From Larix kaempferi (taxonomy: Eukaryota; Streptophyta; Pinopsida; Pinales; Pinaceae), in the NCBI GenBank assembly GCA_027924585.1, contig BSBM01000307.1, positions 14,803,501-14,867,500 of the forward strand: 64,000 nt of DNA, read 5' to 3'. Under the pieces are notes generated by a model, which was not told the DNA's origin, made no database searches, and worked only from the letters and a program-made list of their open reading frames with translations. The position numbers and the translations under genes are program-made. Position 1 is the first letter of the stretch. Each line of letters opens with the position of its first letter. Positions 34,651 through 45,416 of this stretch are shown here, piece after piece.

Positions 34651-34678
34651 GTCCGGCATTGTGACTGAGGAACAAGCT
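34603..34678 (+). repeat. 38-bp tandem duplication causing the gag frameshift
   Basis: 34603-34640 is repeated exactly at 34641-34678. Since 38 is not a multiple of three, it moves the reading frame by two. The gag frame upstream and the gag-pol frame downstream differ by just that amount. Confidence 0.92.
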
Positions 34679-35719
34679 ATCTTGAAAGTCTAGCAGTTAA
34701 ACCTACTATACTCTCAGTCTAGCATTTTATATGACATCATCCCTAACGCACCGAGAACATGACATGAGCATATGTCAGTTCCTGTACCACATGCCGATTG
34801 CATCGTGGGATCCACAAGCACTCGCCCTATAGACTTGGAAGATAATCAAATGCAAAAAATTTCGCTAAACTAGTCTACTCCCAGACAGGTTCACACCTTG
34901 TCCACTTCCACTCCGTCGTCTGATGTACACAATGTGCAATCAACGAAACCGTCAGGTAACCAGCAACCTGGTGGTAAGAAAAAGGGCAGAAACAATCGTA
35001 GGGGTGGAAACAATGGAAGTAACAATAATAGTAATCGCAATACTGCTCATAAAGAGAATGCCAACCCTCCTCGGGGAGGCGGAAATGCTTGTGAGGATCG
35101 TAAACCTAGGCGTAAGGTGAAATTCCCTTGCAAGCTTTGTGGGGAAGATCATCTTACTTACTTATGTCCTCGAATTGAAGAAGCATCGAAGCATTTGGAA
35201 CGGAGCCCAGCTGTGTTGAAGGATCCCCTTCCTCATCATCAAAACATGGCTTCGCATGCTCCCACCACTGGTTATGGACCTAATGAATTGGAAACGGCTT
35301 CTTCCAATACTAGTGGTTATGGATGTGTGAACATGGTTCAATTGGAGGTTAGTGTTGCTACTCATCAACGCGATTATGGTGCACCACAAGCTAAAATGGG
35401 GAGTGAGCCTCCCCCTCCTCCTGACAATTCCTTGCATATAGAGAAGCCCTCTAATATGCCGCGGATATCGAAAGGTGTTCTCAAGCACTCTACGCATAAT
35501 CCTAATGCTCGAGCCACCAAGAACTACTCCATTGTAGAAGATTTGGGCCAAACTCCGTGTGCCATGTCGGCTCTTGAAGTTTTGCAGGCCTGTCCTTCTC
35601 AGAAGCATGCCCTTTTGAGTGCGTTAGGAGTTCAGGATGGGGGAAATCCTAGTGTTATCAAGTTCGATACTACTGATGTACAACCTCACTTACCTTACCA
35701 CATGGCTTTTCAAATCTAG
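34679..35719 (+). pseudogene. Tat Gag C-terminal part with zinc knuckle
   Basis: After the duplication the frame carries a Gly/Asn/Arg-rich stretch and a variant knuckle, CKLCGEDHLTYLC (C-x2-C-x3-H-x4-C), which would bind RNA. A long low-complexity linker follows, ending near HMAFQI at the start of the protease. Stops interrupt the part before 34898. Confidence 0.75.
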
Positions 35720-36139
35720 GTGGTGTGCCTTCATAGTTTTGTCAAATGTACTATAGTTGACAAAGGTGCTTCAGTGTCAGTAATGTCATTAACTTGTTGG
35801 AAAGCTCTTGGCTCTCCTCCTCTACTCGCGTCTAGAACCACGCTCACTGCATTCGACAGTCGGTCTTTTAAGCCACATGGAATTATCCCTTCTCTTGTTG
35901 TCTACTTGGGAGGGAAGTCTGTGCCTATTGAAGTTGAGGTGGTTGATGCGCCCATCGACTACAACCTTTTACTGGGTTGGAATTGGATGTACGCTATGAA
36001 GGATGTCATGTCCACTATATTCAGAGTTATCTGCTTTCCCCATGAAGACAATATTTTGACCATCGATCAGCTAGATTTCGTTAACACTCCTTCCATAGCA
36101 TCCACAGGATCCATAGTCCCGCAAGTTATTGATTCTTAG
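35720..36139 (+). pseudogene. Tat aspartic protease
   Basis: A retropepsin-like domain in the gag-pol frame. The active-site segment reads TIVDKGASVSVM, where the usual D-S/T-G is D-K-G; this substitution would be expected to damage catalysis. The later hydrophobic-Gly segment YNLLLGWNWMYAM is conserved. It is bounded by a TAG just before (35717-35719) and a TAG at its end. Confidence 0.78.
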
Positions 36140-37726
36140 CCGGAAACTGGGAACATCGGTGTTGGTATGTACCCTTCATTGATGGTAACTTATACTCTTT
36201 CTGCACCTATGAATTTCATCAGAACCATTTCCGATGATGTGTCTCCTCCTTTGCATAATATGCCATTCTGGACTTCCTATTGCATTGATCCATGGACTTT
36301 ACCATCCATGAGTCCTACGTCTGGAGACATTATGCATGTCGGGATGTCTCTGCCCTTGAATGTAGCTAAGCTTGCTTATGAGCATATCCAACAAGCCACT
36401 GCATAACCGGATCTCTCTTCTTCCCAGACAGTTGAAGAAGATCCCATTACGCTGCCAGTTTGGGCAGCCAACTTGTCTTGTTCACACGATTTCCTTGATG
36501 ATACTTTGCCATTTGATGAATCCATTATGGAGGCCATGTGTGGTAGTGAGAGGCCTTGGGAGGATATGCATCATTACTCTTATTTCCTTCCCAACCTCGA
36601 TCTCGTTGAGCAAGAAGAGTTTAGGATGACTCTAGCAGAGATGGTTGGTCACCCTGTGGCTCTTTTAGAGTCGCATGATGTTTTTGTGAAGGGGAATATG
36701 GACAATATTTCCCCAACCATGTCGATCAACATCTCTCGTACTCTCGGAAAGGTGGAGAATGTTTACATCGGTGTCGATTGCACTCCTGAGGAGATTGCTA
36801 TTTACACTGAATTGTTTACAGAAATCTGGGAAGCTTTTTCCTGGTCATATGAGGAGATTCCAGGAATAGACCCCTGCATTGTTGAACATGAGATTAGAAC
36901 GAATCCTAATGCTAAACAGGTTCGACAATGCTTACGTGCCATGAACCCTAGGAAGGCAGCTGCTATCAAGGCAGAGGTGGAGAAACTGCTCAAAGCTGGT
37001 TTCATCTACCCAGTTCCCCTTACCGAATGGGTGTCAAACCCTATTCCTGTGGATAAGAAGTAGGGAACGATTCGTGTATGCATAGATTTTAGAGATTTGA
37101 ACCATGCATGTCCGAAAGACAACTTCCCCACGCCATTCATTGATCAGATCTTGGATGCTTGCGTGGGAAGTGAGAATTTTTCATTCATGGATGGCTTCTC
37201 AGGATATAATAAGATTCAGATCAAACCCATGGACCAACATAAGACGGCGTTCATTTGTCCATGGGGAACATTTTCATATCAGAAAATTTCCTTCGGCCTT
37301 AAAAACACCGGAACTACATTTCAGCGATCCATGACCTATGCTTTTCACGATCTTAAGAAGATCGTGATGGTTTTATTGGATGATCTTGCTAGCCATTATT
37401 GCAAGAGAGCGGACCACCCTGAGCACCTCCGTATGATTCTTGAACGATGTATACACTACAAAATTCGATTATATCCCAATAAATGCATCTTCGCTATAAG
37501 GACTGGTCGCCTTCTAGGCTTCATAGTTTCCAAAGAGGGTATTAGAGTCGATCCTATAAAAGTTGAGGCAATACTTCAGCTGCCTCCTCCATGTAATTTG
37601 TTACAACTTCAGAGCCTCCAAGGGAGAGCTACTTTTCTACGTCAATTTGTAGTCAATTATGCTAATATTACCAAAGGTTTCACACGCTTATTGAAGAAAG
37701 ACACACCTTTTATCTGGGATGAGTGA
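36140..37726 (+). pseudogene. Tat reverse transcriptase
   Basis: The RT domain spans about 36890-37600. It shows KAEVEKLLKAGFI, then a TAG at 37061, VCIDFRDLNHACPKD, SFMDGFSGYNKI, and the catalytic block read as LLDDLAS, where the aromatic residue of YxDD is replaced but both Asp remain. The connecting region (GLLGFIVS-type, LQGRATFLRQF) follows. A 330-codon linker from the protease carries at least one further stop (36404). In life it copied element RNA to DNA in the particle. Confidence 0.85.
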
Positions 37727-38053
37727 GCCCAGCAGTCTTTCAATGGCCTTAAGAAATCTTTGGTATCGGCCCCTATGCTTAGTCTACCAGACTTCGCACG
37801 AGATTTTATCCTTTATGTGGCCACATCTCAAGAGATGATTGGCATGGTCTTGGTTCAGGTTGATGACACGCTCATTGAGCATGTTATGTATTACCTCAGT
37901 CTAAATATAGTAGACGTTGAGCTAAGATATACTCACATAGAAAAGCTGGCGCTTGCGACTGTCCATGCAGTCCAGCAGTTACGACATTACATTTTTCTTA
38001 GAACAACTACAGTAGTAGCTCACATCAATCCATTTCAGTTCGTGTTGTCATGA
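37727..38053 (+). pseudogene. Tat RNase H, first copy (degenerate)
   Basis: Follows a TGA at about 37724. The segment that should hold the first catalytic Asp reads FILYVATSQEMIG, so the Asp is absent, as is common for the gypsy-type RNase H of Tat elements. The stretch RYTHIEKLALATVHAVQQLR keeps the Glu helix. The likely explanation is that the second, archaeal-type RNase H took over. Confidence 0.75.
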
Positions 38054-39492
38054 CGCCTTATAGGGGGTAAGTATAATAAATGGATTGTAATCATTCAGGA
38101 GTTCGATCTCAATTTTGCTTCAACAAAATCGGTGAAATAGTTGGTGTTTGCTGAGCTTATGTTGGACCTTCTGAGACTTGATGAGGATTTCATTCATGAA
38201 GATTCCTTTGTGAATGAGCACTTATTTCTTATCTCATCCGAAGACCCTTGGTATGGGGATGTCATTGTATATCTCCAAACTTTGAAGTTTCCTCCACATT
38301 ATTCAAGAGATGAGTGATGACATGTGAAAAACCACGCTAAAAAATATACTATCGTCGGTGACACTTTGTATTGCCGAAGAAAGGATTCCATTCTCTGTCG
38401 TTGCTTAACTCACGAAGAAGCGGAACGAGTGATTAATGATTGCCATGCTGGGGCATGTGGCGGTCACTTATCCGAGCTTGCTACATCCCAACGTATTATG
38501 CGAGCTGGTTATTTTTGGCCTTCCATCTTTAAGGATTGTGTTAACGCTGTGAAGAGATGTCACCCTTGCCAGGTGTTTTCTCGGAACATATGCTCGCATC
38601 TAGCGCCCCTTCATCCGGTCGTCACCGTCGGTCCCTTCACCAAGTGGGGGGTGGATTTCATGGATTGGAAACCATCTTCAGCTGGGGGGTATCACCATAT
38701 CATAGTGGCCGTGGATTATTTTTCCAAATGGGCTAAGGCCATGCCTACCGTTAAAGCCGATGGTGCTACAGCAGCCCACTTCGTGTTCAATCAAATTATC
38801 ACTTGTTTCGGTATCCTGAAAGAGATTGTCACTAACCATGGCAGTCACTTTCAAAACAAGATGATGGAGGATTTGTCTCTCAAGCTTGGGTTTCGTTAAG
38901 AACACTCGTCTTCCTACTATCCCCAAGCGAATGGTCAAGTTGAAGCAGTTAATAAGTATTTGAAGACCATTCTCCAACGTACCATCCAACAAAGCAAGAA
39001 CAATTGGCACATCATGTTATATCCTGCTTTGTGGGCATATCGAACCGCAGTCAAGACTGCCACCGGATTCTCACCGTTCTAGCTAGTTCACGGTGTGGAG
39101 TCACTCTTACCGATTGAATGCGAAATCCCTTCACTTAAACTGGCCATAGAACTCCTCCCTGATATGATGATATTGAGCAATGTTTAATCCACCTTGATCA
39201 ACTTGACGAGCAACGTCGAGATGCCACTGTGGCCATAGATGCCAACAAACATCATGTCAAGGTTCAGTATGATAGGTCTGTCCATCCCCGGCAGTATGCT
39301 AAAGGTGACTTGGTCCTCTTATATGACCAAGCTAAAGAACCCCTGGGGGAAGGAAATTTCAATCCCATGTGGCACGGTCCTTACATCGTGAGGTGTGTCC
39401 TGGAAAAAGGAGCCTATGAATTAGAAGACTATGAGGGGACTATCTTGAAGGAGCCTAGAAATGGGCTCTACCTCAAGTGGTATTACGCTTGA
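38054..39492 (+). pseudogene. Tat integrase
   Basis: After a short broken linker comes the zinc domain (CHAGACGGHL...CHPCQVF), then the core: KWGVDFMDW (first Asp) and VTNHGSHF, where the second catalytic Asp is Asn in this copy. A TAG at 38897 precedes SSYYPQANGQVEAVNKYLK with the catalytic Glu. The C-terminal domain (39229-39492, other frame) has DLVLLYDQ and WHGPYIVRCVLEKGAYEL and ends KWYYA. It inserts element DNA into the genome. No chromodomain is seen, as expected for Tat. Confidence 0.85.
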
Positions 39493-39606
39493 ACCTCTGG
39501 ATCAGGCTGATACTTTTGTATACTATTGTATAGTTGCTTATGTACATAGTTTAGCTTTCTTTTGGTTTTTTTTGGGTCTGCTGATTTGATTCTATTTGAT
39601 TCAAAG

Positions 39607-40035
39607 ATGTCAAAGGAATCTCCTACGTTCTTAGGTTTCACGGATGGTGCTAGCCGACATATGCAGCAGCTTGCTTCTGCTGCCTAGGTTATTTTCTCAC
39701 CTTACCACCTACTTGTGTCTTCAGGAGGTGCTTGTCTCGGTCCTATGTCTAACAATGTGGCTGAGTATACTACCATCATTGAGCTACTTCGGGATTCCAT
39801 TTACCATGTTATCCAGTCTTTAGAAGTCCTCCTGGATTCACAACTAGTTGTGTCTAAGTTAAATGGGCAGTACCATGTGCGAGATCCTACGTTGCTTCGA
39901 AAATTCCTAAGGGTAAGACTCTTGGAATGCCATTTTGTTTCAATTACATACATATATGTTCCGAGAAGTGTTAATTATATATTTGATGCATACGCTAACT
40001 ATGTATTAGATTGGCATTTGTCACATTCACCATGA
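39607..40035 (+). pseudogene. Second, archaeal-type RNase H of the Tat element
   Basis: Starts with ATG 39607, in the same frame as the integrase end but after its stop. It reads FLGFTDGASRHM (first Asp), then after a TAG at 39685 SSGGACLGPMSNNVAEYTTI (catalytic Glu) and LDSQLVVSKLNGQY (Asp). This D-E-D series with GASR and the NVAEY block is typical of archaeal/plant-type RNase HI, as acquired by Tat elements. Here it lies downstream of the integrase as a separate frame and not within pol. It would remove RNA from hybrids during strand transfer. Confidence 0.82.
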
Positions 40036-40396
40036 AGCATACAAATGAAAGAGACATCCATACATTTGTACATACACACATATAGTAGAACCGATGGACC
40101 AAAGTTTTTATATATAAATATGTCCAAAAATGGTAGTGTCATACAAAACTGGAGCCCGTAGCCCTCAAAAATATACATATCGATACAAAAATGAGATTTG
40201 GGGATATCCACTCCCTTCGAGGAGGCCTAGCTGCTGCCTCGACAGGATGTGTCTCATAGAAATAGTGAACTACATTAGCTACCCGCTGCAGTAACTGCAC
40301 CCAGTCACCAGGAACCCCCACTACTTGGCGCTGCATGGCCTCAGGTAGTCACGCCACCTCTATCTGTGGAACCCTGGCAACCATCCATGTTAGGTT

Positions 40397-40803
40397 TCAC
40401 CGCAAGGTCTGTAGAGTGCACCCTGCTGCAGCATCACCTGCCTCATCACCCCTACCCAGATGACCATGTCTCGGGAAGCCATCGGGTCTCACTGGGCCTT
40501 TATCTGCGAGAAAACAGTCAACCATTAGCATATGATACTACCACCAAAAATATTTTTGCATTTCATCGATAATAAAAAATCCATAAAAATTTAATAACAC
40601 AAAACCTAAAAAGAGTACTCACCAATGTCTCTGAATGCTACGTCTGGTGGGAGTGGCATGTCCCTATCATGAAAAAAGTCTATCCTTGCATAGGGGTAGT
40701 CCTGTATGGCAATGACCTGCCCGTTCCACCAGCGGAAGAACTCCTCAGTATATGGTGACGCTAGATGGCCACCACCCTGTCGTGTCAGGATCTTAGCCCA
40801 CCG
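40397..40803 (-). pseudogene. Antisense plant-mobile-domain gene of the Tat element, 3' part
   Basis: This is the downstream half of the antisense gene, separated from its upstream half by the nested copia. From 40803 downwards it reads RWAKILTRQGGGHLASPYTE and RWWNGQVIAIQDYPYARID up to FRDIG at 40623. A GT at 40622-40621 and an AG at 40505-40504 define a 119-nt phase-1 intron. Exon 2 (40503-40400) is Gly/Arg-rich and ends at TGA 40397-40399. It aligns with the gene at 27.5-28 kb, including the intron. Plant mobile domains are found in MAIN/MAIL proteins and in transposable elements; the role in Tat elements is unknown. Confidence 0.68.
40504..40622 (-). other. Predicted phase-1 intron of the antisense gene
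   Basis: On the minus strand the donor is GACATTG|GTGAGTACT and the acceptor TTTTCTCGCAG|ATAAAGG. The length is 119 nt. The intron of the homologous gene at 27860-27979 is 120 nt, in the same phase and place. An intron readable only on the antisense strand would survive retrotransposition of the sense genomic RNA. Confidence 0.65.
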
Positions 40804-40808
40804 GGTCA

Positions 40809-41379
40809 TGTTGGTTGTGGAGCCTGATCTCCAGATTCAGAGATATTATTATTTTTCACTCGTGTTTGTACCCCAGTTTTATATGATATGTAGGTGGACT
40901 GTACACTCACCCCAACGGGGGGGGTGTGGGGAGGCATCTCCCCCCCACGGGGTTCCAGGGGGGACCATCCCCCCTGGCTAGGAGGTCTGGGGGTAGCGCC
41001 CCCGAAGGAAATTTTTGGGGTTGTTTTATGGGCCCATGGTTTTGGATAAGCCGTGGTATTTTCCCATTGTATCTCTCTTATAAAAGAAAGACATTTTAAT
41101 ACGGCTAGGGTATGATGTATTAGGTTTTATGCATTTTAAAGATCTCTAAGATCAGGAGAGAGACCATGAGATAGTGAAGAGGAAGTGCAGCGGCTATGCT
41201 ACAGGTTGTATCCCTTCACCTTGCTGGACGGTAATAATAATAAGGACTGGCAAACTCAGTGTGGATGTAGCCCAAGTTGGGTTGAACCACAATATATCTG
41301 TGTCTCTCTTGTAATGTGTGTGTGATTATATTTGCATTTATGTTTATTGTTATTGCTCTGCGATCCTGTTTTTTTAACA
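40809..41379 (+). repeat. 5' LTR of the nested copia
   Basis: 571 bp, TGTTGGTTGT...TTTTTTAACA. A TATAAAAG box lies at 41089-41096. Ahead of it, at 40928-41003, are three consecutive GC hairpins. Confidence 0.96.
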
Positions 41380-41380
41380 A

Positions 41381-41392
41381 TTGGTATCAGAG
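41381..41392 (+). promoter_or_regulatory. Primer-binding site of the nested copia
   Basis: TTGGTATCAGAG one base after the LTR, complementary to the 3' end of initiator-Met tRNA. Confidence 0.93.
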
Positions 41393-41454
41393 ACAAAGGT
41401 CTATTTGGCAGATAAACCCGCAGGAAGCTAGAGTTTCTAGTTCGAGTGGGAGAA

Positions 41455-42834
41455 ATGGTGGAAGAAGGAAAGTTTAAAGTTGAGAAATTTAATGGCCAAA
41501 ACTTCCAGTTATGGAAGATGCAAATGGAGGACTATGTGTACCAAAAGGATCTATTCCTACCATTGGGAGGAAGAGCAAAGCAGCCGGCGGCTATGAAGGA
41601 TGAAGAATGGGAGGTTCTTGATAGAAAGGCTCTGGGAACAATACGACTGAGCCTGGCTTCGTCGGTGACTTTCAATATCTCAAAAGAAACGACAACTAAG
41701 GGTTTGATGAGTGCACTGGGTAAGCTATATGAAAAACCCTAGGCCTCCAACAAGGTATTTCTAATAAAGCATTTATTTAATATGAAGATGTCTGAAGGTG
41801 GATTTGTTACTGATCATTTAAATGAGTTTAATACGGTTACAAATCAGCTAAGTTCTGTAAGTGTGAACTTTGATGATGAGGTCAGGGCTCTTTTAATCTT
41901 GTGTTCATTGCCAGAAAGCTGGAATAGCTTGGTCATGGCTGTAAGTAACTCTGTCTCTGGTTCAAACACCTTGAAATTTGATGATGTTATTGGTGTTATT
42001 CTTATCGAGAAAATGCGAAGAAAAAGCACATATGAGACATCAGGTAATGCATTGACCATGGAGAGCAGGGGAAGACAAAAGGAGAGAGGAACGAGCCAAG
42101 GTAATCGTGGGAAGTCTAAAATAGGCAGATCCACATCCAGACTAGAAAAAATAGAGTGCTGGAACTGTGGAAAGAAAGGACATCTGAAGAAAGACTACAG
42201 ATCTCTAAAGAAGAAAGGAGATGCACAGAAGGAAACTACCCAGGAAGCAAATGTAGTAGGTGATGTGTTACAAGATGCTTTGATTATTGCATTAGATAAT
42301 ACTAGTGATTATTGGGTAGTAGATTCAGGAGCTTCATGTCATGCTACACCCCATAGAAAATACTTTCATGAGTATGTTCCTGGCGATTTTGGACATGTTT
42401 TATTGGGTGATGATGATCCATATAAAATTGTTGGAATGGGTAAGGTATGGATAAAAGTTAAGAATGGAACTGACTGGCTGTTGAAAGATGTTAGGCATAT
42501 TCCTGCTATGAAAAGAAATCTGATCTCAACAGGGCAGTTGGGAGATGGCGGCTGTCTATCTACATTTGGAGAAAAGTGGTGGAAGATCACTAAATGATCA
42601 ATGGTGATAGCAAAAGGAGACAGGACAGGTACATTGTATTTGTGTCCTCATAATACTGACCATTCTATCTCTTTAGCTTCCACAGGAACATATACAACAT
42701 TGTGGCATCATAGGCTTGGCCACATGAGTGAGAAGGGGATGCAGATTATCCACTCAAAGAAGTTGCTACCAGATTTGAAGCAAGTAAGTTTGGAATTCTG
42801 TGAAAAATGTGTTTATGGAAAACAGAAGAGTTAG
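41455..42834 (+). pseudogene. Nested copia Gag, zinc knuckle, protease and pre-integrase part
   Basis: ATG 41455 starts VEEGKFKVEKFNGQNFQLWK, a UBN2-type Gag. A TAG at 41740 and a TGA at 42595 interrupt it. The knuckle CWNCGKKGHLKKDY has Tyr in place of the last Cys. The protease motif WVVDSGASCHAT is intact, and the Gag pre-integrase segment HHRLGHMSEKGM ends with CEKCVYGKQ. The reading frame shifts by one near 42800-42834 before the integrase core. Confidence 0.88.
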
Positions 42835-43873
42835 ATTTCTCAGGGTTGGGAAACATAAGAAGAATGAAAAGTTAGAGCTAGTGCATACAGATGTATGGGG
42901 ACCGGCTCAGGTACAATCTCTTGGTGGCTCTCATTATTATGTTACATTTATTGATGATGCAAATAGGAAAACTTGGGCTTATTGCATTAGACATAAATCT
43001 GATGTGTTTGCTACTTTTAAGAAGTGGAAAGCTTTCGTTGAGAATGAGACAAGAAAAAGGTTGAAGTGTCTCAGATATGATAATGGAGGTAAGTATTGCG
43101 GCAAGGAGTTTGATAGTTACAGTTCATACCATGGGATTCATACAGAGAAGACAGTCCTAGGAACACCACAAGAAAATTGTGTGTCAGAAAGGATGAACAG
43201 AACGATCATGGAGTGTGCAAGGTGTATGAGATTGCATGCAGGGTTGCCCTTACAGTTTTGGGCGGATGCTGTAAATACTGTTGTTTATTTAATAAACAAA
43301 GGACCTTCAAGTGCTTTGGATGGTGGTATTCCAAAGGAGGCATGGACAGATAAAAAGGTAAACTACTCATTTCTGGGAACATTTGGTTGTGAAGCATTTG
43401 TCCATATTGATAAAGAAAAGAGAACAAAGATTGAAGCTAAATCCAAGAAATGTACCTTTATTGGATATGGGGTTGATGATTTTGGTTATCGTTTATGGGA
43501 TTATGAAAATCACAAAATCATTAGATGTAGAGATGTCATATTCAATGAAAAGGTCATGTATAAAGATCAGTTGCAGGGAAAGAAACAGGAAAAGGAAAAC
43601 ATAGAGTACACAATCCTTGATGAAATTACAGAAAATGAAGTTCCAAAGGTGCCACAAAATCAAGAACAATAACAAGTGCCTAAAACTCCTGCAACTATAA
43701 GAAGATCTACCAGGTTAAGTAGAATCCCTAAACGATACTCTCCTTCATTGTATTATTTGTTGATGACTGATGCTGGTGAACCAGAATGTTATGAAGAACA
43801 AATGCAGGTGGAAACTAGAAAGAAGTGGGAGCAAGGCATGAATGAGGAGATGGACTCATTGGTAGGAAACTAG
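42800..43873 (+). pseudogene. Nested copia integrase
   Basis: The integrase core begins with ELVHTDVWGPAQ (first Asp), continues with KCLRYDNGGKYCGKEF (second Asp) and CVSERMNRTIMECAR (Glu), so the D-D-E triad is present. The C-terminal part, up to about 43670, includes the GYR-like segment KKCTFIGYGVDDFGYRLWD. Stops at 43670 (TAA) and 43871 (TAG) separate it from RT. It inserted the element's DNA, leaving 5-bp duplications. Confidence 0.9.
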
Positions 43874-45331
43874 ACTTGGGATTTGGTTCAGTTTCCTGCT
43901 GGTAAAAGAGCATTGCAAAACAAATGGATTTATAGGTTGAAGAAAGAAAAAGGAGTTAAGAAGAGGTACAAGTCCAGACTTGTTGTAAAGGGGTTTGCAC
44001 AGAAGAAAGGTATTGATTTTGATGAAATGTTTTTTCTTGTTGTTAAGATGACTTCAATTAGGACTATCTTAAGTCTAGTGGCGGTAGAAGATTTGCATCT
44101 TGAATAGTTAGATGTAAAAATAGCCTTTCTCCATGGGGATTTGGAGGAAGAAATATATATGCAGTAGCCACAAGGGTATGAGGTCAAAGGTAAGGAGAAC
44201 TTGGTATGCAGGTTGAAAAAGAGTTTGTATGGCTTGAAGCAAGCTCCAAGGCAGTGGTATTTAAAATTTGGCAGGTTTATGACAGAACAAGGTTATAGTA
44301 GATGTCATTCTGACCACTATGTTTATTTCAAGAAGCTAGATAATGAAAGATATATTATCTTGTTATTGTATGTGGATGACATGCTTGTTGCAGGTTCTAA
44401 CATGCAAGATATAAATGTATTGAAAAGGAAGCTAGCTAATTCATTTGCGATGAAGGATTTGGGTGCTGCAAAGCAAATCATTGGTATGAGAATAACGAGA
44501 GACATGAAAAATCGCAAATTGACATTGTCTCATAGTGAGTACATACATAAGGTGTTGGAGAGGTTCATAATGCAGAATGAAAAACCAGTTAGTACACCTT
44601 TGGCCATCCATTTCAGTCTAAGTAAGGAAATGTGTTCCAAGACATAGGAAGAGACAGATTACATGTCCAAGATTCCCTATCAATCAGTAGTTGGTAGCTT
44701 GATGTATGCCATGGTGTGCACAAGACCATATATTGCACAAGCAGTGGGAGTTGTGAGTAGATATATGAAGAATCCAGGTAAAGAACATTGGAAGGCAATA
44801 CAATAGATTCTCAGGTATTTGAGAGGTACCACCACTCAGGCATTATGTTTTGGAGGTTCAAACACTGTTCTACAGGGATATGTTGATGTAGATATGGCAG
44901 GTGATAAGGATAGTAGGAGGAGCACCATAGGATATGTGTTTACTGTAGGTGGAATAGCAGTAAGTTGGATTTCAAAACTGCAGAAGGTTGTTGCACTTTA
45001 AACAATGGAAGCAGAGTATGTTCCTGTTACAGAGGCTAGTAAAGAGATGATTTGGTTGCAGAGGTTTATGGAGGAATTGGGTAAGAAGTAGAAGGATAGC
45101 AGGTTGTATAGTGATAGCCATAGTGCCATTCATCTTGCAAAAAACTCAACATTCCATTCCAAGACTAAACATATACAGCTCAAGTACCATTTCATACACT
45201 CTGTTCTGGAAGATGAACTGTTGAAGCTGGAAAAGATACATACTAGCCAAAATCCTGCAGACATGTTCATGAAGGTAGTGACCAGAGAGAAACTGAGTTC
45301 TTGCTCGGTTTTAGTTGGCCTTCTAGCATGA
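43874..45331 (+). pseudogene. Nested copia reverse transcriptase and RNase H
   Basis: RT starts with NKWIYRLKKEKG and RLVVKGFAQKKGIDF. It has a TAG at 44105, LDVKIAFLHGDLEEEIYM then another TAG, SLYGLKQAPRQWYLKF and the catalytic YVDDMLVAG. RNase H follows with GYVDVDMAGDKDSRRSTIGY, TMEAEYVPVTEASKE and LYSDSHSAIHLAKN, ending near the stop at 45329. Further stops lie at about 44645, 44803, 44999 and 45089. Where the CAG-to-TAG pattern can be judged it fits C-to-T decay at methylated sites. Confidence 0.92.
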
Positions 45332-45402
45332 AGGTGAAGAGGAGAAAGTTTCCAAGTCCAAGTTCAGCAAGTGCAGCAGCGATGGAGTTGTTGTGATCAG
45401 TC

Positions 45403-45416
45403 TCCAAGTGGGATAT
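45403..45416 (+). promoter_or_regulatory. Polypurine-type tract of the nested copia
   Basis: CCAAGTGGGATA just before the 3' LTR has the AAGTGGGA core usual in plant copia elements. Confidence 0.7.
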
